Positions 1 to 7,955 are shown, counted from the stretch's first letter. The stretch is 16,669 nt of DNA from an uncultured Actinotalea sp. (GCF_946885855.1 NZ_CAMPHH010000042.1:1-16669); one strand, 5' to 3'. Numbers and translations: made by a program. The notes: generated from the letters alone by a model not told the origin.

Positions 1-67
1 GACCCCTGGCGGCCGGGTGCCGGGGGTGGACGTCCGCGGGCAGGGGGTATCGCGGCCGCCAGGGGTC
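1..67. repeat. Perfect 15-bp inverted repeat at the window edge
   Basis: Bases 1-15 (gacccctggcggccg) are the exact reverse complement of bases 53-67, separated by 37 bases. The repeat begins on the first base, so its outer limit is unseen. Both arms lie inside the folP2-like reading frame. It may be a real hairpin or a fold-back artefact at a contig end. Confidence 0.85.
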
Positions 68-601
68 CGTGCGCGGCGGGAGGCCACCGGTGTGGGAGCA
101 GACGATCCCCACACCGTGCCGCGCCGCCACCTCCACCAGGCGGGGGTCGTGCCCGGCCCAGGTGTCGTTGATGAGGTCCGCCCCCGCGTCGACGACCGCC
201 TCGGCCACCTCGGCGCGCCAGGTGTCCACGCTGATCGGCAGGTCGGGGAAGGCCTCGCGCACCCGCTGCACCAGCGGCAGGACCCGGTCGACCTCCTCCT
301 CCACCGTCACGACGGGACCGCGCCCGGCGCGGACGCCCCCGATGTCCACGAGGTCCGCACCCTCGTCCACGGCACGCGCGACCGCCGCGAGGGCGACGTC
401 GTCGTCGGCGGCCCGGGCGGCCGCGTAGAAGGAGTCGGGCGTGCGGTTGACGACGGCCATGACGGCGCCCCGGTCCGGCGCCAGCACCCGCCCTCGCAGC
501 ACCAGCGGGACGCCGGCCACAGGGACGTCGGCGCGGGGGCCCGACGACGGCGCGTCGTCGGCGGTCGGCAGCGGCTCGCTCACGCGGCCATCATCGACCA
601 T
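1..601 (-). CDS. folP2: Dihydropteroate synthase-like protein, FolP2 type (3' end beyond window)
   Basis: This is the N-terminal 200 codons of a TIM-barrel protein of the dihydropteroate synthase family, read on the minus strand and open to the window edge. NRTPDSF at residues 52-58 replaces the NVTPDSFSDGG loop of true DHPS. VDIGG, SVDTWRAEV, ADLINDTW and CSHTGG follow in family order. The Arg in NRTPDSFY and the missing SDGG loop fit the FolP2 paralogue (M. tuberculosis Rv1207), reported to lack DHPS activity, so a role in folate synthesis should not be assumed. The ATG at 601 is used here; a GTG at 583 in the same frame is equally possible, and neither has a clear ribosome binding site. 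No promoter is visible in the 97 bases before it, so it is probably co-transcribed with the LOG gene. The last residues (from about 185) diverge from the family and coincide with an inverted repeat, so they may be artefactual. Confidence 0.82.
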   Translation of the reverse strand, partial: MVDDGRVSEPLPTADDAPSSGPRADVPVAGVPLVLRGRVLAPDRGAVMAVVNRTPDSFYAAARAADDDVALAAVARAVDEGADLVDIGGVRAGRGPVVTVEEEVDRVLPLVQRVREAFPDLPISVDTWRAEVAEAVVDAGADLINDTWAGHDPRLVEVAARHGVGIVCSHTGGLPPRTDPWRPRYPLPADVHPRHPAARG

Positions 602-607
602 GACGGG

Positions 608-646
608 CGGGTGCGTCCGCACCCGGCGCCCGACCGGGTCCGGGCG
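608..646 (-). terminator. Two tandem hairpins between the LOG gene and folP2
   Basis: cgggtgc-gtcc-gcacccg at 608-625 forms a 7-bp stem, and cgcccg/cgggcg at 627-646 forms a 6-bp stem. Both follow the LOG stop codon (699) and precede the folP2-like start. There is no T-tract. They may attenuate rather than end transcription, since no separate folP2 promoter is seen. Confidence 0.35.
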
Positions 647-698
647 TCTCAGCCCCCGCTCATCCGCGCCGGGAGGGTCGCACCGGGCGGCGCCGCCG

Positions 699-1667
699 TC
701 AGCGGCCCCCGGCCTCGCGCGAGGCCCGCTCGGCGGCCTTCTCCGCCTCCGCGTTCGCCCGCACCGCGGCCTCCTCCTCCGCCAGGAGCTCCGCGCCGCG
801 CTGCTGCACGCGGGCGACGGCCTCCTCCGGGGTGTCGACGATCTCGAGGAGGTCCAGGTCGACGGCGTCGATGGCGCCGCGGTCCAGCACCGCCCCGGAG
901 AGCCAGTCGACCAGGCCCTGCCAGTACGACCGGCCGACCAGGACGATCGGGAAGCCCGTGACCTTGTGGGTCTGGACGAGCGTGAGGGACTCGAAGAGCT
1001 CGTCGAAGGTGCCGAAGCCGCCGGGCAGCACGACGAAGCCCTGGGAGTACTTGACGAAGCAGGTCTTGCGGGCGAAGAAGTACCGGAAGTTGACGCCGAG
1101 GTCGACCCAGTCGTTCATGCCCTGCTCGAAGGGCAGCTCGATGCCGAGCCCGACGGACAGCCCTCCGCCCTCGCAGGCGCCGCGGTTCGCCGCCTCCATG
1201 ATTCCGGGGCCGCCACCGGTGATGACGGCGTAGCCGGCCTCCGCCAGCCCCCGCCCCACCGCGCGGCCGGACTCGTAGTCGGGGGTGCCCGGCTTCGTCC
1301 GCGCGGAGCCGAAGACGCTCACCGCGGGGCCCACCTCGGCCAGCGCCCCGAAGCCCTCGACGAACTCGCTCGTGATGCGCATGACACGCCACGGGTCCAT
1401 GTGCAGCCAGTCGGCGTCCTCGCCCTGCGCGAGGAGCCGCTGGTCGCTGGTCGACCGCGGGATCTGACCGCGGCGCAGGAGGACCGGGCCGCGCCGGTAG
1501 CCGTGGCCGTTCGCACCGTGGCCGTTCGCGTGGCCGTTCGCGTGGCCGTTCGCGTGCCCGTCCGCGTGCCCCTGCGCCGAGCTGCCGCCCGGGGCGCCGG
1601 GGCCACCGTCCTGCGGGGTCCGGGTCCCGCCGTCGTCCGCCCCGCCCGTCATCGCGTCGTCGTCCAT
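699..1667 (-). CDS. LOG-family (TIGR00730-type) Rossmann-fold protein, putative nucleotide phosphoribohydrolase
   Basis: This 322-residue protein belongs to the LOG family, whose studied members remove ribose 5-phosphate from nucleoside monophosphates and can release cytokinins. GSAR at 120-123, GGGPGIME at 151-158 and the hallmark PGGFGTFDE at 215-223 are all intact. The core starts near residue 75. Residues 1-60 are an unusual Gly/Asp/His-rich leader with repeated HANG units. The C-terminus is a charged helix. The start is the ATG at 1667. There is no ribosome binding site, but TAGGCT lies exactly six bases upstream, so the mRNA is probably leaderless. It lies 76 bases downstream of dapE, and the folP2-like gene follows. 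It is longer than the compact Rv1205-type LOG proteins. The true substrate is unknown. Confidence 0.9.
   Translation of the reverse strand: MDDDAMTGGADDGGTRTPQDGGPGAPGGSSAQGHADGHANGHANGHANGHGANGHGYRRGPVLLRRGQIPRSTSDQRLLAQGEDADWLHMDPWRVMRITSEFVEGFGALAEVGPAVSVFGSARTKPGTPDYESGRAVGRGLAEAGYAVITGGGPGIMEAANRGACEGGGLSVGLGIELPFEQGMNDWVDLGVNFRYFFARKTCFVKYSQGFVVLPGGFGTFDELFESLTLVQTHKVTGFPIVLVGRSYWQGLVDWLSGAVLDRGAIDAVDLDLLEIVDTPEEAVARVQQRGAELLAEEEAAVRANAEAEKAAERASREAGGR
1503..1565 (-). repeat. 12-bp tandem repeat encoding His-Ala-Asn-Gly units
   Basis: gtggccgttcgc occurs exactly at 1503-1514, 1518-1529, 1530-1541 and 1542-1553, with a 3-base insertion after the first copy and a degenerate fifth copy at 1554-1565. 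In frame it encodes HADG and three HANG units followed by HGANG, at residues 34-54 of the LOG-family protein. The array is prone to slippage, so copy number may vary between strains. Confidence 0.93.
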
Positions 1668-1673
1668 GGTGCG

Positions 1674-1679
1674 AGCCTA
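1674..1679 (-). promoter_or_regulatory. -10 box for a leaderless LOG-gene transcript
   Basis: TAGGCT on the minus strand matches the actinobacterial -10 pattern TANNNT. It is separated by CGCACC (six bases) from the ATG at 1667, which puts the expected transcription start on the A of the start codon. No -35 box is convincing. Confidence 0.55.
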
Positions 1680-1743
1680 GGAGCACCGGACGGTGCGGGC
1701 AGCGCGGGACACGGGACCCGGCGCCGCGAAGATCAGAAGGGCC

Positions 1744-2868
1744 TCAGACGACCGGCTGCATGAGCCAGGACCGCAGGGCGTCGAGGCAGGTCGTCAGGTC
1801 GGCGACGGGGCAGCGCTCGTCGTCCGCGTGCGCGAGGGAGGGGTCGCCGGGCCCGAAGTTCACCGCCGGGACGCCGAGCTCCGCGAAGCGCGCCACGTCC
1901 GTCCAGCCCAGCTTGGCGGCGGGCGGCCGCCCGGTGAGGCGCTGCACGGTCGCGGCGAAGGCGGCCGCCGCCGGGTGGTCCAGGCCCGGGCGCGCACCGG
2001 GCGCCAGGTCGGTCACGGCGACCTCCGCCCCGGGGATCCCGAGGCCGTCGACGAGCGCGCGCACGTGGGCCACGGCCCCGTCCGGCGACCGGTCCGGCGC
2101 GAACCGGTAGTTCAGCGTCACCACGCACCGGTCGGGCACGACGTTCGTCGCCACGCCGCCGCTGATGAGGACCGCTCCGAGCGACTCGCGGTAGAGCAGG
2201 CCCTCGACCTCCACCTCGCGGGGGACGTAGGCCCCGAGCGCGGTGAGCAGCGGCGCCGCCGCGTGCACGGCGTTGACCCCTCGCCAGGCGCGGGCGGAGT
2301 GCGCTGCCCGGCCGGGGATCGTCACCTCGACGCGCAGCGTCCCGTTGCAGCCGCCCTCGATGGCGCCGGAGGTCGGCTCGCAGAGCACGGCCATGTCCGC
2401 CCGGAGCCAGTCGGGGTGACGGCGCACGAGCCGACCGAGGCCGTTGAGCTCCGAGGCCACCTCCTCGTGGTCGTAGAAGACCCACGTGACGTCCCGCACC
2501 GGCGCCGTGACCGTCGCGGCGCAGGCGAGCTGGACGGCGACGCCACCCTTCATGTCGACGGTCCCCCGGCCCCAGAGCTCGGCGGTGGCCCCCTCGCCGT
2601 CCAGGCGGGTCGGCAGGTTGCCCGCCACCGGGACGGTGTCCAGGTGCCCGGCGACGACGACGCGCTCGCCCCGGCCGAGGTCCGTGCGCGCGACGACGGC
2701 GTCCCCGTCCCGCAGCACCTCCAGGTGCGGCAGCCCGCGCAGCGCGGCTTCCACGAGGTCCGCGAGCGCCGTCTCCTGCCCGCTCACCGACGGCACGTCG
2801 CACAGGGCCCGGGTCAGGTGGAGGACGTCGGCGGTGAGGTCGAGCGGGGCGGGTGCGGGCGCGTTCAC
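1744..2868 (-). CDS. dapE: Succinyl-diaminopimelate desuccinylase
   Basis: DapE hydrolyses N-succinyl-LL-2,6-diaminopimelate to LL-diaminopimelate and succinate in lysine and peptidoglycan precursor synthesis. The 374 residues match the M20 metallopeptidase fold. GHLDTVP carries His75 and Asp77, GTVDMKGG carries the bridging Asp105, YDHEEV carries Glu135 (catalytic) and Glu136, CEPTSG carries Glu164, and HADDE near the C-terminus carries His347, which completes the two-zinc site. CNGTLRVEV begins the lid and dimerisation domain. The start is the GTG at 2868, with TAGGGT six bases upstream and no ribosome binding site, which implies a leaderless message. It is divergent from dapD, the enzyme two steps earlier, across 51 bases, and is followed by the LOG gene. 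Length and motifs are normal for the family. Confidence 0.95.
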   Translation of the reverse strand: MNAPAPAPLDLTADVLHLTRALCDVPSVSGQETALADLVEAALRGLPHLEVLRDGDAVVARTDLGRGERVVVAGHLDTVPVAGNLPTRLDGEGATAELWGRGTVDMKGGVAVQLACAATVTAPVRDVTWVFYDHEEVASELNGLGRLVRRHPDWLRADMAVLCEPTSGAIEGGCNGTLRVEVTIPGRAAHSARAWRGVNAVHAAAPLLTALGAYVPREVEVEGLLYRESLGAVLISGGVATNVVPDRCVVTLNYRFAPDRSPDGAVAHVRALVDGLGIPGAEVAVTDLAPGARPGLDHPAAAAFAATVQRLTGRPPAAKLGWTDVARFAELGVPAVNFGPGDPSLAHADDERCPVADLTTCLDALRSWLMQPVV

Positions 2869-2874
2869 ACGGTG

Positions 2875-2880
2875 ACCCTA
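2875..2880 (-). promoter_or_regulatory. -10 box for leaderless dapE
   Basis: TAGGGT is followed by CACCGT (six bases) and then the GTG start of dapE. The spacing is identical to that of the LOG gene, and the expected transcription start is the G of the start codon. Confidence 0.55.
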
Positions 2881-2896
2881 CCGACGGCGCCGTCGG
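2881..2896. promoter_or_regulatory. 16-bp perfect palindrome between dapE and dapD
   Basis: ccgacggcgccgtcgg is a perfect palindrome in the 51-base divergent gap, immediately next to the dapE -10 box and upstream of the dapD -10 box. It is placed where a dimeric regulator could control both genes. No known regulator motif is recognised, and GC-rich DNA makes such palindromes commoner by chance. Confidence 0.4.
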
Positions 2897-2905
2897 CGGC
2901 TCGCC

Positions 2906-2911
2906 TACCCT
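2906..2911 (+). promoter_or_regulatory. -10 box for dapD (leaderless or nearly so)
   Basis: TACCCT fits TANNNT and ends eight bases before the dapD ATG at 2920. The intervening tggtcatc has no ribosome binding site. A start about seven bases downstream would leave a leader of zero to three bases. Confidence 0.48.
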
Positions 2912-2919
2912 TGGTCATC

Positions 2920-3891
2920 ATGACCTCGCGCACCGCCTGGGGCCACGGCCTCGCCACGACCACCCTGTCCCCCGCCCGGTCCGACGACGGCGGGCAGGTG
3001 CTCGACGTCTGGTACCCCGCCCCGGCCCTCGGGGAGCCGGACGGGAGCGAGCCGCCGGCGGAGCTCGCCGCCGCGGAGCGGACCGACGAGGCCCGGGGCG
3101 TGCGGACCGTCGTCGTCACTACGCGCGTCGACCTCGACGCCCCGCCCGTCGACACGGCCGACGCCTACCTGCGGCTCCACCTGCTCTCGCACCGCCTCGT
3201 CGCACCGCACGGGCAGAACCTGGACGGCATCTTCGGCGTCCTGCCGAACGTGGTCTGGACCGACCGCGGGCCGTGCGCGGTCGAGGGCTTCGAGGCGACG
3301 CGGCTGCGGCTGCGCGTCGCGCACGGCACCGCCCCGACCGTGCTGGGCGTCGACAAGTTCCCGCGGATGGTCGACTACGTCGTGCCGACCGGGGTCCGGA
3401 TCGCCGACGCGGACCGGGTGCGCCTCGGCGCCCACCTCGCGCCGGGCACGACGGTCATGCACGAGGGCTTCGTCAACTTCAACGCTGGCACGCTCGGCAC
3501 GTCGATGATCGAGGGACGGGTCTCGGCGGGCGTCGTCGTCGGGGACGGCAGCGACATCGGCGGGGGCGCCTCGATCATGGGGACTCTCTCCGGCGGCGGC
3601 AAGGTCGTCATCTCCGTGGGCCGGCGGTCCCTGCTCGGGGCGAACGCAGGGCTCGGGATCCCGCTGGGCGACGACTGCGTCGTCGAGGCGGGGCTCTACC
3701 TCACCGCGGGCACCAAGGTGGCGGTGGCCGGCGCGACCGACGCCGACGGCGGCCCCCGGGTCGTCGCCGCGCGGGAGCTCGCCGGGCAGGACGGCCTCCT
3801 GTTCCGCCGCAACTCCGTCTCCGGTGCGGTCGAGGTGCTGGCCCGCACGGGTGGCGGCATCGAGCTCAACGCGGCGCTGCACGCGAACTGA
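2920..3891 (+). CDS. dapD: 2,3,4,5-tetrahydropyridine-2,6-dicarboxylate N-succinyltransferase
   Basis: DapD transfers succinate from succinyl-CoA to tetrahydrodipicolinate, the first committed step of the succinylase diaminopimelate pathway. The 323 residues match the actinobacterial DapD type (M. tuberculosis Rv1201c, 317 residues) rather than the shorter E. coli form. An N-terminal alpha/beta domain spans about 1-140. A left-handed beta-helix of hexapeptide repeats spans about 150-270, including [18 protein letters not shown] with the presumed catalytic Glu198 and the [17 protein letters not shown] turn. The C-terminal strand ends at Asn323. The ATG at 2920 gives the family N-terminus; the frame is open far upstream, but that stretch is antisense to dapE. 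The transglycosylase-like gene starts ten bases after the stop. Confidence 0.96.
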   Translation: MTSRTAWGHGLATTTLSPARSDDGGQVLDVWYPAPALGEPDGSEPPAELAAAERTDEARGVRTVVVTTRVDLDAPPVDTADAYLRLHLLSHRLVAPHGQNLDGIFGVLPNVVWTDRGPCAVEGFEATRLRLRVAHGTAPTVLGVDKFPRMVDYVVPTGVRIADADRVRLGAHLAPGTTVMHEGFVNFNAGTLGTSMIEGRVSAGVVVGDGSDIGGGASIMGTLSGGGKVVISVGRRSLLGANAGLGIPLGDDCVVEAGLYLTAGTKVAVAGATDADGGPRVVAARELAGQDGLLFRRNSVSGAVEVLARTGGGIELNAALHAN

Positions 3892-3900
3892 GGGGGTCCG

Positions 3901-4761
3901 GTGAGGGGCGTGGGACGCGCCGTCGGCGGCGTGCTCGTCCTCGGCCTTGCCGTGGGCGCTGCCGGTCTGGGCGTCGCCGCGCTGCTCGAGCGCGCCGACC
4001 TGACCGTGCCGACCCGGGAGCGCTGCGCCGCCGAGCTCGACGGCACACGGTGGTCCCTCGCCCCCGACCAGGCCGGGACAGCCGCCCTCCTCGCCGCGAC
4101 GACGCTCCACCGCGGCATGCCGGCCCGTGCCACGACGATCACGCTGGCCACGGCGCTGCAGGAGTCGAGCCTGCGCAACCTCGACTACGGCGACCGCGAC
4201 TCGGTGGGCATCTTCCAGCAGCGCCCCTCCCAGGGCTGGGGCACCGTGGAGCAGATCATGGACCCGGTCTACTCGACCAACGCGTTCCTCGACGCGCTGG
4301 AGGAGGTGGAGGGGTACCAGGACCTCGAGCTGACCGTGGCGGCCCAGACGGTCCAGCGCTCCGCCTTCCCCGACGCCTACGCCCAGCACGAGACGCGCTC
4401 GCGGGCCTGGGCCTCGGGGCTGACCGGCTGGAGCCCTGCCACCGTGACGTGCGACCTGCGCGACGCGGACGCCCCCGGGGACCCCGCCGCACTGGCAGCC
4501 CGGGTCGCACGCGACTTCGCGGGCACCGTCGTCGCCTCGTCCGAGGGGACGACCGTCGCGCTGGACGCCACAGCGCTGCCGGGGGCGGAGCCGGACCGCG
4601 CCGGATGGGCGGTCGCGCACTGGGCGGTCGCCGTGGCCGCGCCGCACCAGGTCGTCGCGGTCGAGCACGCCGACCGGCGCTGGGACCGGGCGGCGAGCAC
4701 CTGGGGGGCTGCAGCCGAGGTCGTCCCCCCGGGTCAGGTGCGGGTCACGCTCGCCGGCTGA
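3901..4761 (+). CDS. Membrane-anchored lytic transglycosylase-like protein, function untested
   Basis: This 286-residue protein has one N-terminal hydrophobic segment (about 8-29), which could be a signal anchor or uncleaved signal peptide, and an exported remainder. ALQESSLRN at 85-93 holds the Glu88 expected of a lysozyme or lytic transglycosylase fold. DSVGIFQQRPSQGWG at 100-114 resembles the GLFQ segment of such enzymes. Homologues are widespread in Actinobacteria and often carry no informative name. The C-terminal third is Ala/Val-rich and unrecognised, and Cys42 may pair with the cysteine of VTCDLRD. The start is the GTG at 3901, with AGGGGG about five bases upstream that overlaps the dapD stop region, so it is co-transcribed with dapD. 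A cell-wall role beside a diaminopimelate gene is inference. Confidence 0.8.
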   Translation: MRGVGRAVGGVLVLGLAVGAAGLGVAALLERADLTVPTRERCAAELDGTRWSLAPDQAGTAALLAATTLHRGMPARATTITLATALQESSLRNLDYGDRDSVGIFQQRPSQGWGTVEQIMDPVYSTNAFLDALEEVEGYQDLELTVAAQTVQRSAFPDAYAQHETRSRAWASGLTGWSPATVTCDLRDADAPGDPAALAARVARDFAGTVVASSEGTTVALDATALPGAEPDRAGWAVAHWAVAVAAPHQVVAVEHADRRWDRAASTWGAAAEVVPPGQVRVTLAG

Positions 4762-4762
4762 C

Positions 4763-4793
4763 CCCCGCGAGCGCTGCGGACGCCTCGGCGGGG
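4763..4793. terminator. Hairpin between convergent genes (possible bidirectional terminator)
   Basis: ccccgcgag at 4763-4771 pairs with ctc-g-gcgggg at 4784-4793, with one bulged G and a 12-base loop. It occupies almost all of the 39-base gap between the transglycosylase-like gene and gltA, which converge here. There is no T-tract on either side. Confidence 0.45.
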
Positions 4794-4800
4794 CGTGAGG

Positions 4801-6099
<1,299 letters not shown>

Positions 6100-6103
6100 G
6101 CTT

Positions 6104-6109
6104 CCTCCT
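6104..6109 (-). promoter_or_regulatory. Strong ribosome binding site of gltA
   Basis: AGGAGG, within gcaaggaggaagc on the minus strand, lies four bases before the ATG at 6099. It decides the start against the longer open frame reaching 6222. Confidence 0.85.
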
Positions 6110-6175
6110 TGCAGCAGACCCAGCGCGAGGTGTCGGCGGGTCCGGACGTGCGGTCGGGCGTCGTCGGCCACGGTA

Positions 6176-6204
6176 AGAGTACGTTCGCCACGACGGGTTG
6201 CGAA
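6176..6204 (-). promoter_or_regulatory. gltA: Probable gltA promoter
   Basis: On the minus strand TACTCT (6181-6176) fits TANNNT. A weak -35 candidate TTCGCA (6204-6199) lies 17 bases upstream. The predicted start, about 6169, leaves a leader of roughly 70 bases ending in the strong AGGAGG site. The match is by eye. Confidence 0.45.
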
Positions 6205-6219
6205 AACCCAACGAGGGTT
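6195..6219. promoter_or_regulatory. Three alternating half-sites with 10-bp period over the gltA -35 region
   Basis: gggtt (6195-6199), aaccc (6205-6209) and gggtt (6215-6219) alternate orientation with exactly 10-bp spacing, so each neighbouring pair forms a 5-bp inverted repeat. They overlap the proposed -35 box, as expected for a repressor or activator operator covering successive helical turns. The regulator is not identified. Confidence 0.4.
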
Positions 6220-6236
6220 CAAGGTCCCTCCGCCGG

Positions 6237-6252
6237 CGTGATCCCGATCACA
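6237..6252. promoter_or_regulatory. CRP/GlxR-like operator upstream of gltA
   Basis: cgtgatcccgatcaca (minus strand TGTGATCGGGATCACG) matches the CRP-family consensus TGTGA-N6-TCACA with one mismatch at the outer base. It is centred about 75 bases upstream of the proposed gltA start. In Corynebacterium glutamicum the cAMP-responsive regulator GlxR binds the gltA promoter, so the assignment is consistent with known biology. Binding here is inferred. Confidence 0.65.
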
Positions 6253-6268
6253 CCGTGGCGGGCAAAGC

Positions 6269-6283
6269 GGTTGCTCTGCAACC
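6269..6283. promoter_or_regulatory. 15-bp near-palindrome upstream of gltA
   Basis: ggttgc-tct-gcaacc is a perfect 6-bp inverted repeat around three bases, 16 bases from the CRP-like site. It could be a second operator or a small hairpin downstream of dapC. No regulator is recognised. Confidence 0.35.
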
Positions 6284-6371
6284 TCCGCGCAAGGTCATGC
6301 ACGGGTCAAAAGTGCTTGTCATCCTGGCCACCCATGGGACGACCGGGTGCTCGGCACGCCGGGACGCCGCC

Positions 6372-7499
6372 CTACGCGCCCTCGAGGCGCGCCGCCGCCC
6401 GCGCGACGTCGTCGTCCGAAGCGGTGAGGGCGACGCGGACGTGCCGGGCCGCGGCGGGGCCGTAGAACGCGCCGGGCGCGACGAGGATCCCGAGGTCGGC
6501 CAGATCCCCCACCGTGTCCCAGCAGTGCTGACCGGCTCCCGCCGCCCGCGCCCAGAGGTAGAGGCCGGCAGGCGACCCGTCGACCTCGAGACCCGCCGCC
6601 TCGAGTCCGCGGAGGAGGACGACGCGACGGCGCCGGTAGCGCTCCCGTTGTGCCTCGACGTGGGCGTCGTCGGCGAGGGCCGCCGTCATCGCCGCCTGGA
6701 CCGGCGCCGGCACGATCATGCCGGCGTGCTTACGGACCTCGAGGAGGCGGCGGACCAGCAGCGGGTCGCCGGCCGCGAAGGCGGCGCGGTAGCCCGCGAG
6801 GTTCGACTGCTTCGACAGCGAGTGGACGGCGAGGAGCCCCGTGGGGTCGCCGTCGCAGACCCGCGGGTCGAGGACGCTCGGCACGCCCTGGCTCGCCCAC
6901 GGCTCGTCCCACGGCAGCAGCGCGTAGCACTCGTCGCTCGCCACGACCGCGCCCAGCCGGCGCGCCGCAGCCACCACGCGGCGCAGGTCCTCGACCCCCA
7001 GCACCGCGCCGGTCGGGTTCGAGGGCGAGTTCAGCCACACCAGGCGGACGTCGGTCCGTCCCTCCCAGGCCGCGACGTCGTCGGCGGCCAGGGGCGTCGC
7101 GCCCGCGAGCCGCGCCCCGACGTCGTAGGTCGGGTAGGCGCTCTCCGGGTGCACGACGACGTCGCCCTCCCCGAGTCCCAGGAGGGACGGGAGCCAGGCG
7201 ACGAGCTCCTTGGAGCCGACCGTGGGCAGCACCGCCTCCGGGTCGAGCCCCGGCGCGCCCCGGCGCCGGGCGAACCAGTCGACGACCGCCTGACGCAGCG
7301 CGGGCGTGCCGTGCGTGGTCGGGTAACCCGGCGCGTCCGCCGCGCCGGCCAGCGCCTCCCGGACCAGCGGCGGCGTCGGGTCCACCGGGGTCCCGACCGA
7401 GAGGTCGACGAGGCCATCGGGGTGGCGGCGGGCGCGCTCGGCGTACGGGACGAGCGTGTCCCACGGGAAGTCCGGCAACCCGGACGTCAGCAGGCCCAC
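6372..7499 (-). CDS. dapC: Succinyldiaminopimelate transaminase (class I/II aminotransferase)
   Basis: DapC converts N-succinyl-2-amino-6-ketopimelate and glutamate to N-succinyl-LL-diaminopimelate, the step between DapD and DapE. The 375 residues have the fold-type I PLP layout: PGYPTTHGTPALRQ near 57-70, Tyr125 in YPTYDVGA, NSPSNPTG with Asn161, SDECY with Asp189, and SLSKQSNLAGYR with the PLP lysine Lys230 and Arg238. The N-terminus LPDFPWDTL and VDLSVGTPVDPTP are typical of the actinobacterial DapC group. The GTG at 7499 is 45 bases after fdxA with no separate promoter seen, so the two are probably one operon. The ribosome binding site is poor. Related aminotransferases can overlap in substrate, but the presence of dapD and dapE nearby supports this role. 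Confidence 0.9.
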   Translation of the reverse strand: MGLLTSGLPDFPWDTLVPYAERARRHPDGLVDLSVGTPVDPTPPLVREALAGAADAPGYPTTHGTPALRQAVVDWFARRRGAPGLDPEAVLPTVGSKELVAWLPSLLGLGEGDVVVHPESAYPTYDVGARLAGATPLAADDVAAWEGRTDVRLVWLNSPSNPTGAVLGVEDLRRVVAAARRLGAVVASDECYALLPWDEPWASQGVPSVLDPRVCDGDPTGLLAVHSLSKQSNLAGYRAAFAAGDPLLVRRLLEVRKHAGMIVPAPVQAAMTAALADDAHVEAQRERYRRRRVVLLRGLEAAGLEVDGSPAGLYLWARAAGAGQHCWDTVGDLADLGILVAPGAFYGPAAARHVRVALTASDDDVARAAARLEGA

Positions 7500-7544
7500 C
7501 TCAGCACGCCCCGGCGGCGAGGGACGCGGCGGCGGCGTCCGTGC

Positions 7545-7868
7545 TCACGCGCTGTTCTGGGGCGGCAGCGCGGCGATGATCGGGTGGTCGCGGTCGATCT
7601 CGCCGAGCTTCGCGGCGCCACCCGGCGAGCCGAGGACGTCGAAGAACTCCACGTTGGCCTTGTAGTACTCGCTCCACTGCTCGGGGACGTCGTCCTCGTA
7701 GTAGATCGCCTCGACCGGGCACACGGGCTCGCAGGCGCCGCAGTCCACGCACTCGTCGGGGTGGATGTACAGCGAGCGCTTGCCCTCGTAGATGCAGTCG
7801 ACCGGACACTCCTCGATGCAGGCCTTGTCCTTGACGTCGACACAGGGCTGGGCGATCACGTAGGTCAC
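7545..7868 (-). CDS. fdxA: Seven-iron ferredoxin (3Fe-4S/4Fe-4S)
   Basis: This small soluble electron carrier has 107 residues. The cysteine layout C9-x7-C17-x3-C21-P and C40-x2-C43-x2-C46-x3-C50-P is that of Azotobacter-type 7Fe ferredoxins. By analogy Cys9, Cys17 and Cys50 bind the 3Fe-4S cluster and Cys21, Cys40, Cys43 and Cys46 the 4Fe-4S cluster, while Cys25 matches the free cysteine of that family. The acidic middle (YYEDDVPEQWSEYYKANVEFF) and C-terminal extension are usual for FdxA/FdxC of Actinobacteria. The start is a GTG with GAAGGGA about nine bases upstream. It precedes dapC, an order shared with M. tuberculosis fdxC (Rv1177) and Rv1178. The redox partner cannot be told from the sequence. 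Confidence 0.95.
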   Translation of the reverse strand: MTYVIAQPCVDVKDKACIEECPVDCIYEGKRSLYIHPDECVDCGACEPVCPVEAIYYEDDVPEQWSEYYKANVEFFDVLGSPGGAAKLGEIDRDHPIIAALPPQNSA

Positions 7869-7942
7869 GGGTGACGATCCCTTCGACTGGCGTCGGGTGA
7901 CGGGCTGGCCTGCCGGTCACGGGGCGCGGGCGCGCGCAGACC

Positions 7943-7948
7943 TAGTAT
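7943..7948 (+). promoter_or_regulatory. -10 box for the small SH3-like gene (leaderless)
   Basis: TAGTAT matches TANNNT well and ends seven bases before the GTG at 7956, so transcription should begin at or next to the start codon. The spacer ccctcag is not a good ribosome binding site. Confidence 0.52.
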
Positions 7949-7955
7949 CCCTCAG

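Noticed and set aside
1503..1565. CRISPR array
   Set aside because: The repeat unit is only 12 bp, has no spacers and is in frame inside a coding region.
17..1763. Long plus-strand open frames opposite folP2, the LOG gene and dapE
   Set aside because: They are low-complexity Arg/Pro/Gly/Ala translations without family motifs, lying antisense to recognisable genes. In very GC-rich DNA opposite frames stay open by chance.
3901..4761. Heavy-metal transporter, a name sometimes given to such homologues
   Set aside because: There is only one membrane segment and no metal-binding motif. The visible motifs fit a transglycosylase-like fold better.
6100..6222. A 41-residue N-terminal extension of citrate synthase
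   Set aside because: The frame is open, but the extension has no family similarity, overlaps the promoter, and the ATG at 6099 has a near-perfect ribosome binding site.
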